Origin: Rhododendron vialii | Lineage: Eukaryota > Streptophyta > Magnoliopsida > Ericales > Ericaceae | Reading direction: 5' to 3' | Assembly: GCF_030253575.1 (NCBI RefSeq) | Contig: NC_080559.1 | Span: 30,778,501 to 30,842,500, forward strand | Length of the DNA: 64,000 nucleotides | Shown here: in pieces, positions 45,142-57,173 of the stretch | Numbering within the stretch: position 1 is the first letter of the stretch | How the letters are laid out: each line of letters opens with the position of its first letter | The notes under the pieces: model-generated | Told to the model about the DNA's origin: nothing | What the model saw: the letters and a program-made list of their open reading frames with translations, nothing else | Databases searched by the model: none | Program-made: the position numbers and the translations under genes

Positions 45142-46191
45142 CACTCAACCCTTCTCACTCATCTTCAATCAGTAGGAAAGGCCACTCTAGCACTATGAAA
45201 AAGCTCTTAACTTTGCAATTTCAATAATTCTAAAAGCGACTGATACTGGGTGAAAAAAATCTCCCTGTATTCCTGTCAAAGTAATCATCATGGTATCCAT
45301 AAAGATTGAAAACTTGGAAACCATATACTTCTAAAGCCTTGTGGGAAAGTGCATGCAAATTCATGATGGCAAATATGACTCTTTATCACTTTAGATTACT
45401 TAATTGTTTAGATGGATGCATCCTTGATTTGAACCTAATGGAAGCACAGGAAAGCAGACAAAAATAAAATAAATCATAATATATGTAATACTTAAAGATA
45501 CACTTGGATTCAATGAGGACTTCCATACTGGGATATCCCCCTTTGAATAATAATTTGAGAATCCAGGCATAAAGAACTGACTCATTTCTTCTGATACATA
45601 TTCAAAGTTCAAAGCAAGAGTAGTGATACGGACACAGATCAAAATACATATATGTCCGGGTCCGGATCACTCCGATGCACATTGGTCAAACACGAAGCAC
45701 ATGGGATCCACACACATCGGATAGCTCCTAAAAAAGCTGTGTCCCGATCCATGCTTGGATACCTGTGTCCCAAGCATTTTCCTTCACAGCAAAGGTGTAA
45801 AAGTGAAAGGAAAGACGAACACAGCAACTACATAAACTATTGCACTTGTGTTTCTCACATAGAGCCGTTTGTAGCAAAATCTTTTGCTTGTAGGTTGCAA
45901 CGTGTTATGTAAAACAATTAGGATTTCATGCTTGTGGGCCAACAAATAATTTCAAAAAAAGTAACTTTTAATTAACTAGAATAAAAACAACTAAGCCCCC
46001 AAAATCTCAAAGGTCCATTCCAGAAGTAAATAGGTAAAATGTCTCTTGCATCCACCTTGAAAACCAGGAGGAGCTACCAGTCAAAAGCAAAATTATTGCT
46101 GCTTTTTGCTTCCTCCTCCTAATAAATTCCATCACTTCCCTTTCCTTAGTCCTTGTACGTTTTTTCCCTCCCTCTCTCTCCCTTACTGCAA
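42601..46191. other. Gene-free spacer
   Basis: The first part is the PRR 3' flank. Nothing with coding signal was found. A (GA)n microsatellite lies at 45100-45136. Short frames in 43.3-43.6 kb and 44.2-44.7 kb show no family features. Confidence 0.5.
45100..45136. repeat. GA microsatellite
   Basis: A (GA)n run of about 18 units, ending GAGGGAGAG. Confidence 0.9.
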
Positions 46192-46827
46192 ATGTCTCAA
46201 GTCCTCTCAAAATCTCCAAAACACTGCGGCGACAAGCAAGGAGTAAACGTTGACAAGCTCTATAAGAAGCTATTCTACTCCTTCTCTACCTTAATCCTTT
46301 CCATCCTATCCCTCATATTCCTTGTTTGGCTAATCCTGCATCCTTCAAAACCAGAGTTTTCTCTCCAAGAAGTCAATCTCTACCAACTCAACCTCTCAGG
46401 CACTCACCTTCTCAACTCCTCCATCCAACTTACTCTACTCTCCAAAAATCCAAACCAGAAAGTTGGAATTTACTATGATGAGCTTCAGGCATATGCCTCT
46501 TACAAGGGCCAACAGATAACTGTGGATACCTCTCTTCCTCCTTTCTATCAAGGGCATGAAGAGAGAAACATTCTAACCGCGTCTTTGGTTGGAACTGGGT
46601 TACCCGTGGCCTCCTCGTTCGGTTATGAAGTGGGGCGTGACCAAACGGCTGGGAAATTGGTACTGAGTCTTAAGATGAACGGAAGGCTTCGTTGGAAGGT
46701 GGGGACTTGGGTGTCCGGGCGCTACAGGTTCAATGTTAATTGTGTTTCTATCATGGATTTTGGACCTACTATCCCCTCAGGTCCACTGAGTTCCAAGCAA
46801 GGGACTCAGTGTTCCACAACAGTCTGA
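46192..46827 (+). CDS. NDR1/HIN1-like (NHL) LEA_2-domain membrane protein (211 aa)
   Basis: This is an intronless gene. The start at 46192 (MSQVLSKSPKHCGDKQG) is chosen over an upstream Met at 46153, because the SKSPKHC start is characteristic of the NHL12/NHL26 branch. One transmembrane segment follows at about residues 27-49 (FYSFSTLILSILSLIFLVWL), then the short HPSKPEF linker and an LEA_2 domain (residues about 58-190) with the family-typical NLSGTHLLNSSIQLTLLSKN, NPNQKVGIYYDEL and FYQGHEERNILTASL. NHL proteins sit in the plasma membrane or at plasmodesmata and act in defence or, for NHL26, sugar export from phloem. Which role applies here cannot be told from sequence. The 5' leader is TC-rich. 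Confidence 0.93.
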   Translation: MSQVLSKSPKHCGDKQGVNVDKLYKKLFYSFSTLILSILSLIFLVWLILHPSKPEFSLQEVNLYQLNLSGTHLLNSSIQLTLLSKNPNQKVGIYYDELQAYASYKGQQITVDTSLPPFYQGHEERNILTASLVGTGLPVASSFGYEVGRDQTAGKLVLSLKMNGRLRWKVGTWVSGRYRFNVNCVSIMDFGPTIPSGPLSSKQGTQCSTTV

Positions 46828-48106
46828 ATGAAGATTAACATATGTGCTTAGCATACATTAAGCGCATATGTGATTAGCATCTGAGGGATTGTTTTACTAG
46901 GAAGCCTTTTTTTCCTTTTTCCTTTTCGAGGTTGGTTTGGGAGGTTAAGTTGCTTGTGAGTGCTTGTAAATTAATTATGAATCATAGGTATGAACGTTAC
47001 AATTACAACTACAATGAAAAGCTTGGTTGGGTTGTTTATGTTATCTCTCCCTCTTGATCTGTTGATTTTGCCTTACATGGGATGGGTAGAGAGTGAAATT
47101 GTGGAAAGATATGGGTTGGCTTATTGTGTCTCCCCCAGTGGTTCACTAAGAGGGAAAAGATGAGGAGGAAATGTTTCTCTTTTGCTTTGAGATTCTTCAG
47201 AGGGTTCAAGAAAGAGTGACGGACAGGGATCATGAATCATAATAATTAAGATTCCAAGGGGGAAAAGAGGGGATAAAGAAAGGCAGGAATCTTAAATTTA
47301 CATGTCAATCTCATCTTTTTTATCTTCTTCTCTAGTTATTGTAGGGACCTAATTAAACAATTACTCCCAGCAGCAGGGGGCCGCAGGGCCCCTATGGAGT
47401 TTTGAGTCTATAACCCTTCTCCTGCGGTAATTACTCAACACTTGGTTAAGCTCCCTCTTCCCCAACCTATACGTCCCAGACAGGAGATCCAGTCAAAATA
47501 CTCTTTGTTTTATAGCTTCAAAGAGGAAAAAGAAGAGAATAATATCCCAGAAATCTTTTTCCTTCCCTCTTCCAATCATCCACGCCCCTACAAATGAGAC
47601 AGTTAAACAGATATGGTCATCCTCTAATAAGGAAAAAACTTGGTCTGTTTTGCTAATTCCAGGAAGATGGCGATGGTCAGACAACCTGGAATCTGAGGCC
47701 AAGTCCCAGGGGCACATTTCATTTGGGCGACAGGGAGGCTGTGAGTCACCTGGGCTACAGATTTGTCGGTTGGTTGATTCTTGAAATCACCTCTTGAGAA
47801 AAAAAATGAAAAAAGGCCCAAACCAAAACCACCCACTGGAGATATCCCACAAAAGATTTTGATATTGTTGAATACTGACAAAACAAGTAGGACAATCCTC
47901 AGCTAAAAAGGTAAGAGAGATAAGGAAAGGAAAACAACTGTTTCCCCTATATTTCAAAAGCTACTAAACTTTCCATGGTTTCGACTTTCAAAAGACAAGT
48001 TAGGTTGCTTCTCACCTAATGCTATGGTCCATAGGATTACAAAATACACCTCAAGCTACCAGAAGATGGTTGCAACGGAGCCGAAGTTATCCGCAACCCA
48101 ATAATT

Positions 48107-48354
48107 TGATATGATATCAATCATATCAACAATAATCAATTCCAAAATAACAAAGAGAATCACAACTACTCCTTAATATAATTCATTCATACCATAATTT
48201 TAGTCCCTTTACGAGAAGTCGTGTCATTCTTGATATGATATCAATCATATCATCAATAATCAATTCCAAAATAACAAAGAGAATCACAACCACTCCTTAA
48301 TATAATTCATTCATACCATAATTTTAGTCCTTTTACGAGAAGTCGTGTCATTCT
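48107..48354. repeat. Two tandem 124-bp units
   Basis: 48107-48230 and 48231-48354 are direct copies differing at about three positions (first bases TGATATGATATCAATCATAT, last bases GTGTCATTCT). The start of each is a perfect palindrome, ATGATATCAT-like. It is non-coding. Confidence 0.93.
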
Positions 48355-49943
48355 TTAGGTCAATCCTCAGCTAAATACTTTTGAACATAATTTTTCAATT
48401 TCTTTCGCACCAATTTCAATATATCAATTAGCTTAACAAGCCAAACTGAGCCAACAAGCTAATTCTGGAACCTTATTTACACAGCTTATTCATTGTGTCC
48501 CAGTCTAGAAAGTACAATTTACAGGATGTACAATTTTCATTCCGTCCACAACTATTATTGTCTTAACAGCTTAACACCATAGTTTCTTCAAGAAGCCTCC
48601 AAAACCAAGAAGGTCACTATTGATTCTTTTAAGTGGAGAACATAGCAACACATGAAATGCATCTCGAGGAGATTTTGCTTCTTAATCTACTACTTCAATA
48701 TGGTTTTGCGTGTGTTTCCCATTTCCTACAGGCCAAATCTAAAGTGAATCTATATGTAGAAAGCAACAATAAAATAGAGAAGGAACAAACTTAAATGTTA
48801 AAGGGAAACCTAAGCCAAGACAAAATAGCTTTACCAAAAAGAAGCACTCTTAACCTGCTAAAAGTTGAATTATCATATTTTTTGTCCCCAGATAATGGTA
48901 GTCCCTATCACAGCAGAAATCAGGCACCTCCTTCTAACATGGCAGACTAGGCTTTTGAAGGCCAACTTCTTTTCTTTTGATGAACAATCTCTCTCAATCT
49001 TTCTCTCTTGCAGTAACCTTCAAGAGCAATATAGAACATAGACTTCCCATCACCAAAAAGCGACAAAGTAATTATTGACTCCGGCTATTGCTTACCCTGT
49101 TGTAAAAACTCGACATTATGCGAGAGGATTCTACTTAACCGCAAAAGGAAGAAAAAGGTTCTCAATTTTCTTATTGTGGCTTCCTCATGAACAGTTGGCA
49201 ATCATTCCTCAGAAGCACATGAAAGACAGATGTCAGATGCGCAGAGTCCTACAAGATTTGGAGTCGCTAAAAAAAGACAACAGACCATTGATGTTTACAT
49301 TATTCTCCAATTGTGTTCAAACATCAGGACAAGATGAGGAATTATGCAGTGGAGACTGTATAACGTGCCCTTGCAATAGGGCTGTCCACGATCCGGATTG
49401 GATCGGATTTCTATGAATCCAATCATAATCCATATCTCACAGTTTTTAGAAAATACAATCCAATCCTAATCCAAAAGTCTCACTTCCAATCTGAACCGTG
49501 AGTCACTGTTCGGTCCCGGTTTTATCCACGGATTTCCTTCCATAAAACTAAAATGATGTTACTGTCAACTAAAAATGCAAAGTGCAAACACTTATTAGTG
49601 TTATGGAATGTAACAACTAATAAGTGTTACACTAATAAGTGTTTGCAGCCTTGTTGGTTTCAAGTTTCAGATAACATTACAACAAGTTAGTTCTACTATT
49701 TAAGTCCAGAATCATAAAAGACGGCAACCAAATAAAGGCTAAGCATTATCCAAATTCCACCAACAAAATATGCAAATTTTGGTCAAGCATTATGTACTTA
49801 TTACCTTAATTTTATAATATTGTCACATTAATGTAAATTGTTAAAAAAAAATTCATAACAATTAGTAAAGTTATAATTATTACACACACACATATATTAC
49901 TTTCTCAATGAGCTACTAGCTTGCTCTATGTTCGTAATTGCAC

Positions 49944-50800
49944 TGTTTATACCCATTTTTGGCACCAACCCATGGGCTAGAGTTGTTGGGCCATTTAATT
50001 AAATTCGGCCAGTTTATAAGGGCTTTTCAGAATCAAGAATTAATGGGCCGTGTTAATTTTACAATTTGGAGCAAGGCCCAATTAATTAAAATCCCAAGAG
50101 GGTCAAGGAACATATGCGCCTTTGGCCATTTACGCATAATCATCTAATCGGTTGGATGAGGCCCATGATTCGTGGGAAGTAGTTATGGGGTTCTGGAAGC
50201 TCCCCATAAAAAGTGGGATGTGGAGCTCCTTGTAACCAATTTTCAAAGGCCACGGTCCATTATCCTTCAAGTTGCATGAAGCAAGGAAGTGGGTGGTTAT
50301 TTGAGCAACCCATAACTGCAAATAACTTCCAATAACTGCCAATGTGGAGAGTGGGTGACAGACACGGGACACATGGTGACGTAAGAAGGCGGTGGGAAAT
50401 CCCATCCTTAGAGCAATTAGACCCTTGGCCTATAAATACCAGTTTTCAAGACAGAAAATGGGTTCCAACACCAGCGCTTCTTATCATTTTACTTTCCAAC
50501 AAAGTCATCTTTCATTTCTAGTCCACTTTACATTTCCAAGTACCTTGTACTTTTATTTATTTTTACCCATACCCGTTTACATTTTCTTGTAATCAATCAA
50601 CTTTGTTAAACCGTTAATTAAGTTGAATTAGTTTTCCTGTTACTTTGTTCTCTTCTTTTCCTACAAGGTTAGAAAATATTGACGTCCACTTCATCACCAC
50701 GAACCACTTTGTGATCTTGCCCTTTGGATCACACACATTAGACCTTGTTAGAAGTTAGATTGAAGGCAACCAGTCCTAGAAATGTCGGACAAGACAAGTC
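49944..50800 (+). mobile_element. Possible solo LTR, Ty3/Gypsy-like
   Basis: The sequence TGTTTATACCCATTTTTGGC resembles the start of Gypsy LTRs. About 490 bases in, a TATA box (CCTATAAATACC, 50430) is followed by a pyrimidine-rich leader and a TTTCTTGTAATCAATCAACT polyadenylation-like region. No internal retroelement genes are adjacent, hence solo. The right end and the target duplication were not resolved, so the end coordinate is approximate. It is old, with no intact structure beyond the LTR. Confidence 0.35.
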
Positions 50801-52160
50801 CTGGCATGCCCGCACTTGCATCAAACGACTAAGATTTTTCGCTAACGCCTGTGAGGTGAAAAAGGGATAAACATCCACTAACAAATAATACCTTCTCTAC
50901 CTCTAGCCATGCTAATGCATACCCCACTTGCAATTTATTTTCGCTTATAAGTTTACTCAACTGGGAAGTAATGGGTACCAACTGGGCATTGTTTTTAAGT
51001 TTACTCAACTAACTCTTCCAATCACAAAAAGACACCTTAGAGGCCAACTCAAACAAAAACCACAAGGAGGCTCTGCACAAGTGGAACATCTATAACTATA
51101 AGCACCTTCTTTATGACCATAAAAATACTCTGCAAAACTAAGTGCTAAACCAAGAGCAGGAGACTACAGAAAAATGGACCTGAATCATAGCTTCAAGAAT
51201 ATAAACTTGACTAAAGCCAGAAATACCATCAGCCTGTGCTCAAACCCTCAAAAATTGGAAGATTTTCTTTCAGGAGTTCAGATTGATCTGCCCCAAGCCT
51301 ACTTTGTGACTTCCTTACCGAATATGTGAATATGAAGAAACTCAAGTATCGACCTCTTTTAGTGTATCATTCAAGCAAAAGTCCACCAAGGCTTTCAGAA
51401 AAAATATCAGAACAGTTAGGTTTTCCACTAGGTAGGAGGAGAATAGGACAAGGAGAAGTTGCAGCGAGCATGAGACTCTGAAGTCTTGAACCCACACATC
51501 ACACCTAGTAAGAGAGTGCTTTATTCAACAAGCAAACTCCTGGCTTCAAGAGTGGTTGAATTCTGCAGCATAAACTTGGTTACAACACTAGATAAACTAT
51601 ATTGACTTACAAGACATGACTAGACAATCACAACCATAAGTTTTCATGCACAAAAATTACTTCTTTCCAAAGCCGGTGGCAACACATTTGGTCAAGGCTA
51701 TTGATAAGAAAAACTTATTCGTCCATGCATTCATAATAGGCATGATTTCATGAACAAGTGATCTGCATTCAAGGCTTGTTCAAATCCCAAAAAAAAATTC
51801 CAGAAACCTTATTGCCCAATGAAATACACTATTATCATAGCCTCATACGAGGCTAGACATGATATAAAGAATCATCGCATGATTTAGTCCACAGTGCCAC
51901 ATCTTAAGAAAAAGTCAAAACCAGAATGAAAACAAACGGAATATCAACAACTGAGGCAGTGAAGAACTTTCTAATTCAAATCTGAAACAAATAGTTTGTC
52001 ATCGCACCTATATAAATGTGTATACTAACTGTAAAAGATACATGCTCATGCTCACAATATCATTGGTATCATTGCTACACTAGCAAAATGACTATAGCAT
52101 CACCGAAAAAAGAATCATGAAAACCTAAATGAGGTGGGCAAACTCACAACCATACCGAAA

Positions 52161-53941
52161 TCAAACGGCATTGGCGTCCACCCATCTCCAATAATGCTTT
52201 TTACAAGAAATTGCCGCTTCTGTGACTCTGTTCTCACCAGTATCCTCATACTCTGCCCCTTCTTCCGTACAAAAATCCCCATCAGGCAACCCATCCACCA
52301 CCGCATCCACCGAATGCAACACGTAACGAGCTGGCAAGCCCGGATATGAAACCGAAACCCTCTCCTCCACCTTCTTCACATAAGAATCAGGCACAATCCT
52401 AACAACCCCATCACCATCCCCAATCACCGACCCAAGCTCTTCTCTCACCGCACGTGCCACGGCAGCCTCAAGGGTTTCCCCCGGCTTCATCTTCTCCGAA
52501 AGAGGCCGGTTCCGATCCCGCACAGTACCATCCGATAATTCCTGGTGCCAGAAACAAAGCCAAAAATTAGATGTTCGGATGGCCAATGTACAGAAAGACG
52601 AGAGAAAAAAAGAGAAGTTACATCTAAAAATTGATAATTTGTACAAAAACATAATAAAAATTATAAAATTGTTAGAACTAAAGGAGTAATCTATTACAAT
52701 TATAAAGGGAACGCCCCTTTATAAGGTGAATGTCAGTTTTAAGGCTGGCTCACACTTTTTTCCACCCATTAGAACTTTACTCTTTCCATCTTTTGCATAA
52801 TAAGATTTGCAAACACAACTCGTGTGCCTGGGCGTCTAGTATAAAAATAAGCGAAGTCATGCCACAATTTTAAAGGAATACGTGCGAAAGAGAGAGACAA
52901 CAACAAAAATTCTAGAAAATGTGAGGGACCATTTTATGTATGTTATAAAGATCTCTAAAATTACAGGGGTAGTATATACAAATACAAAACCCTTGAGGGT
53001 GACTAAGGCAACCCTTGGTTCCCTCTTGCTTCGCCCTTAGCATCTCCAGCCCTTCTTTTTTAATCGACTCAGAGCCAAAGATTGAGTAAAGCCCCTCTAA
53101 ACTTACTCCAGTCCTTGTTCAAACTCACACCAGATTGAGTTTTACTCAAAATTTTCACCAAATCAAAAGGAGACTCATATTTTAACCCAAGTTTTTGAAG
53201 GCTCGTTCTACTGTTCATAATTTACAACTATGCCATTAACGAAGCTAATACTTAAATGCATGCTACATTTGGGTTTGTCCATTTGGAATACTCCGCTCGT
53301 TCTACTGTTCATAATTTGCGCCTATGGCATTAATGAAGCTATTACTAAATGTGTGCCTTACATTTGGGTTAGACCATTTGGAATTCTTCATCACAAAACT
53401 CAAACTTTTAGTCAAATTAAGTACAAATTTGAGTAGGGCCGAAGAAGCTCACCTGGCGCAATTCGATTAGGACTCGGTTGTTCAACCCGATAATTCGGAT
53501 GGTAACAACGTCGAGGGCACGGACAGGAGGGCTAGAATCGTCGTTGTCATTGATGAGCGTAGTCTCGCCTTCGTATAGCTCGAGGAAGAGGTTGTGGACG
53601 TTCTTGGTGCCGGGCTTGACGCCCCATGAGGCGAAGGAGTCGGAGGGGAGGCGGGGTTTGAGCCAGTCGGAGAGGGATTGCGGGGTGGCGAAGCGGCGGT
53701 GGGGGTTAGGGTTAGGGTTTGAGTGGGACATAGTGGGGATTTTGAGAAAGCGACGGGGGTAGTGGTGGTGGTGGTGGTGGGGGGGGAGAGAGAGGGGTTT
53801 GGACGGGGAGGAGACGATGAGGAAGAGAGAGAGGGCGGTGAGAACGAAGTCGGGGAGGGTGGTTGTTTGCTTTTTGAGGAGGTGGAGGTGGTTGTGGTTG
53901 TGGTGGTGATTGGTTGGGATTGGTGGTGGGTTTTGAGACAT
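52161..53941 (-). CDS. Nudix-like plant protein with a degenerate Nudix box (289 aa, or 219 aa from an internal start)
   Basis: Two minus-strand exons, 53453-53941 and 52161-52541, join in phase 0. The first ATG (53941, MSQNPPPIPTNHHHNHNHLH) gives a His- and Pro-rich N-terminus with a hydrophobic stretch DFVLTALSLFLIVSS, which could be a targeting sequence. A second Met at residue 71 (53731, MSHSNPNPNP) would give 219 aa and starts just before the conserved-looking part SLSDWLKPRLPSDSFASWGV. Exon 2 contains EKMKPGETLEAAVARAVREE followed by LGSVI. This is close to a Nudix box (Gx5Ex7REUxEExGU), but the RE pair reads RA. A hydrolase activity is therefore doubtful. Similar uncharacterised plant proteins exist to my recollection. 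The 911-base intron contains a 94-bp tandem duplication. Confidence 0.82.
53201..53388. repeat. 94-bp tandem duplication in the Nudix-like gene's intron
   Basis: 53201-53294 and 53295-53388 both start GCTCGTTCTACTGTTCATAA and both end near CCATTTGGAAT. They differ at about 15-20 positions, so the duplication is older than the 48-kb one. Confidence 0.75.
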
Positions 53942-55602
53942 AATCAAAAAGGAAGAATTAATGTTTTTGACGAATGTTGGGTGGCGGTACTGGGCGGTGA
54001 GTCCATGGAAGAAGAAGACGGTGGTACTGGTATATGTGAATGGTGTTGCTGGGAAATAAGAGGTGGAAATAAAAGTTTACTATGTTAGGAACTTTGACAT
54101 TTCTAGGAATTGAATGTTTTCCTTTTTGTTTTTCCTTCCCACAAGGTTTTTTTTTTTTATAATCGGATGTTCACGTAAGTTTACGCATACTTTGATTATT
54201 GGCTCAGCTCGTTTCGAGCCCTACCTGTTGGTGCAAACATAGACTCTTCCGACCTTGCCGAAGAGCCCTAAGCTCCAATGGAAGACGAAGAACAAGCCCA
54301 GGTTCTTTCAACACTTTTCGAATCCATCCTCTTCTCGATCCCCATTCATTTTCTCTCTCCTCAAATCCAGCTTACATCTCTCCAGGATGAGAAGTATATA
54401 GCTTGACCACCGTACGATTCTCTCAAAGTTTATCCTTGTTTATCACTCAAAAGGAATTGGAAAGGTCATTATTGAGTAATTCTGACTTTATAAAGCTTTT
54501 TGAAGGTTTGTTGGATGAAATGAGGCGACGACAAAGAGGGCTCAAGGAAGGGGTTCCGACCCAAGGGTTGGTGGTGAGGTCATAGGTTTAGTTTGGGATT
54601 TGGGATGGGTGCGAACGGGTGGAACACAGTTAGGGCATCGGTTAAGGTGGTGTGTGGTGAAGTATGTTTGAAGTAATTTGTAAATTTTCCCCTCAAAAAT
54701 TGTCCACTCAATTTTTATTTTGCCACATCTCAGCGTCTAACAAGGCCATGTGTGCAATTTCCGTAAGAATTTTGACGAAATATGATACTAGGTGTCTAAT
54801 TATGATTTATGGGATATTTGGGTGAAAGTTCAGGTGTTTATTTGGAGGACTTTTCTCTAAGAAAATTCTCAGAAAGAATTAAAATCAACAAAAGGGTGGC
54901 CTGTAAGCCTGCCAAAAGTTCAGTTCTTTAGGCACCGCCTAGTCCTGCTCTCTAGATACATTGTGTGGGCTTTTAAAATTGGGCCAGCCGAACCCAATTT
55001 TGTGCCTTATCAACCCACTCATTCCAGGATACGCGTACTGGAACAAATATGGCTCGACCCAATCGAAAAAGCAAATGTACAAACCATGATGAAGGTATAT
55101 CCTAAGTCACATAATTCGCATACGCGAGCGAGAGCACAAGCGTAAAAACTCGTTTGAAACACATTTCAACGTACTAAAATTTGTGAAATGAGGATTGAGA
55201 TCAAGCGCGAGGATTGAAAATGAGCGCAAGACATTTTGAAAAATTATGTAACTAGTATATGCCTGTTTATAATTAAAAATTGCTATAAACAAGTACTTGT
55301 AAAATTGATGTTTTTAGTATTTTTATATTTAATGAGGTTGGTGTTGAGGAGCTTTCTCCCAAATTAATATGAAGTTACCTTTCACATGCAAAGTATGCAC
55401 CCTTAGTCTGACATCACGTGTTCTTGGTCTTTAATGCCTAGCTACTTGTTTTGGCCATGATTTATTATTATTATTTTTGTTGTTTTCTTATTTCTTACTT
55501 CATATTTTGCGTTCTTGTTTAGACATCAATAATATAACATAAATATATGTGTGGCTAACTCTTTTTGAAGGGAAGCCAATTATTTCTGGCTGCATTAAAA
55601 TA

Positions 55603-55807
55603 GAATTGGGGAGGGTGATGTGTGCAGCACCGTGTTCCGCACCTCTGAGCCGTCGGATCGTGCATCCGACGGCTCGGATCTCATCTTGGCAATAAACGGT
55701 TTTCGATTGTTGGTTGCCGAGATGAGATTCGAGCCGTCAGATGCACGATCCAACGGCTCGGAAGTGCGCATATAGCATGGTGTTGTGCACAATACCAACC
55801 CGAAGTC
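55603..55807. repeat. Palindromic MITE, copy B
   Basis: This is the best-preserved copy of the family at 3095-3279: GTGTGCAGCACCGTGTTCCG at the left, GAGCCGTCGGATCGTGCATC inverted within, the TTTTCGATTGTTGGTTGCCG loop, and the end GTGTTGTGCACAATACCAAC. Confidence 0.75.
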
Positions 55808-55868
55808 TATTAAAATAATTGCATAATTAACTTATGAAGGGGACCATGACCATCCCAACAAGTTGCAT

Positions 55869-55945
55869 CCGCACCTCTGAGCCGTTGGATGTGTCAGCTC
55901 AAAGGTGCGCAACACAGTACTGTGCACATCACCAATCCGAAGTCC
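55869..55945. repeat. Palindromic MITE, short copy C
   Basis: CCGCACCTCTGAGCCGTTGG and GTGCACATCACCAATCCGAA are the two outer blocks of the family with the middle missing. It lies 61 bases from copy B. Confidence 0.6.
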
Positions 55946-56493
55946 GAAATGGAGACCCGATGACAGATCCAAAATCATCAATATCAAAAGAACTAAACAA
56001 GTTATAGCATGCACGGTCGTCGGATCGATCCCAAGTGGATTTAATTTAATCCAATTGGGTAAATATAAATACGATAAGTTTCGATTCATCAGCATTGCAC
56101 GCAACGTCGACTTGCTTAAGATAAGCAGATACTATGTGTTATACAAGTAGACAAGTTTCCTGGAGGTTTTCCATTTATTGGATTTGGTGAATTAATTAAC
56201 CATAGAATACAGGCCGGAGTTGGTACGTAGCTTCAGATATAACCATGAACGTGAACATATCGATGGCTATGGTAGCTTCAGGAGTTGGTAGCTTAATTCA
56301 ATAACGAAGAGATTGAACAAAACATACATATAGCATCAAAGGTTCAACTACCGGTTGATATATATTATTGAGATTTTAAACCTCCGAGATCTATTGAACA
56401 GCGAAGCAAAAGCCTCGGTAACAGTTAGACGATATATAGTAAAAAGTCCGATACGGTTATCTAGCTACTACATCATGGTCGTCCAATCTATTA

Positions 56494-57057
56494 TTACTGA
56501 AATACAAAATCCTCACCAAACAAGTAAATCATCCTCTCTCTCCTCCACTGATCTCCGCCGCACTTGAGTACCTCTCCCTCATCCTGATCATCTCTGGGCA
56601 ATAGCTTAGACCTGCACAGAGGGCAGGTCAACTGGCCTTGATCAATCCAACCATCAAGGCACTCCTTATGAAACACATGACAGCAATTGCCCAGCTCTCG
56701 CACCTCATCACCCTCACTCATGCACTTCAAACATACTGCACATGTTGAATCACCACCGCCATCCTCTTTGCCACACCGGTAATATTCCATAACCGGCAAT
56801 TTCTCCTTGATCGATCCAGCCGCGAAGTACTGGACCGGTACTTGCACTAAAGAAGGAGATGGGGGAGCTGACTCGAACTCGGCCTCCTCGTCTTCGGATT
56901 GATCATAACCTGTTTTGAACGAGAGATTGTTCAGAAGGAAGGCGAATTTTGAACGTTTACTCGGAGAAGAAAATCCCATGATACTGGAGAGGAAGAATTT
57001 CAAGGGATAGTTGAACATAGAGCTGAGAAAATTTCCCCAAAGTGGTATAACCTGCAT
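56494..57057 (-). CDS. RING-H2 E3 ubiquitin ligase, RHA/BRH1-like (187 aa)
   Basis: This is an intronless gene. The protein has a hydrophobic N-terminal segment (WGNFLSSMFNYPLKFFLSSI, residues 7-26) that is a likely membrane or targeting segment, then a Ser/Pro/acidic region. The RING-H2 domain spans residues 106-148: C106, C109, C125, H127, H130, C133, C145 and C148 keep the C-x2-C...C-x-H-x2-H-x2-C...C-x2-C spacing, with the typical HVFHKECLDGWI and LTCPLCRSKLLP. The ring recruits a ubiquitin-loaded E2. The best-fitting relatives are the small RHA1/BRH1 group that responds to hormones and defence signals. The substrate is unknown. A TATA box lies 45 bases upstream. Confidence 0.93.
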   Translation of the reverse strand: MQVIPLWGNFLSSMFNYPLKFFLSSIMGFSSPSKRSKFAFLLNNLSFKTGYDQSEDEEAEFESAPPSPSLVQVPVQYFAAGSIKEKLPVMEYYRCGKEDGGGDSTCAVCLKCMSEGDEVRELGNCCHVFHKECLDGWIDQGQLTCPLCRSKLLPRDDQDEGEVLKCGGDQWRRERMIYLFGEDFVFQ

Positions 57058-57100
57058 TATTAATTATTGTTGGTGCAAAGCGTACCATTCTAAGGACTGG

Positions 57101-57108
57101 TATATATA
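57101..57108 (-). promoter_or_regulatory. TATA box of the RING-H2 gene
   Basis: On the minus strand CCTATATATA lies about 45 bases upstream of the start codon, leaving a very short leader of about 15-20 bases. Confidence 0.55.
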
Positions 57109-57173
57109 GGAAGAATGCGAATTAACCCGGCCCATAAAGCAATGAAAAGAAAAATTAAGGCGATGAGGCATTG

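Larger units (their letters stand above)
46828..52160. other. Gene-free region with a tandem duplication and a possible solo LTR
   Basis: No gene is seen. Contents are a 124-bp tandem duplication at 48107-48354, the start of a hAT-like element near 49377 (TAGGGCTGTCCACGATCCGG) whose other end I could not find, a short AATAAGTGTTA-type inverted repeat near 49590-49645, and a possible solo LTR from about 49944. Apart from that, nothing is recognisable. Confidence 0.5.
53942..56493. other. Gene-free spacer with MITE copies
   Basis: The left end is the promoter of the Nudix-like gene. No supported gene follows. A short coding-like stretch at 54278-54585 is discussed among rejected items. MITE copies B and C lie at 55603-55945. 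Confidence 0.5.

Noticed and set aside
49075-49416. 113-residue plus-strand frame
   Set aside because: It runs into a hAT-like repeat end (TAGGGCTGTCCACGATCC), has no recognisable domain, and shows no promoter or splice context.
54278-54585. Short coding-like stretch (MEDEEQAQVLSTLFES, then FIKLFEGLLDEMRRRQRG in another frame)
   Set aside because: The composition looks protein-like and could be a gene relic, but I recognise no family, the pieces lie in different frames, and no clean splice sites join them.
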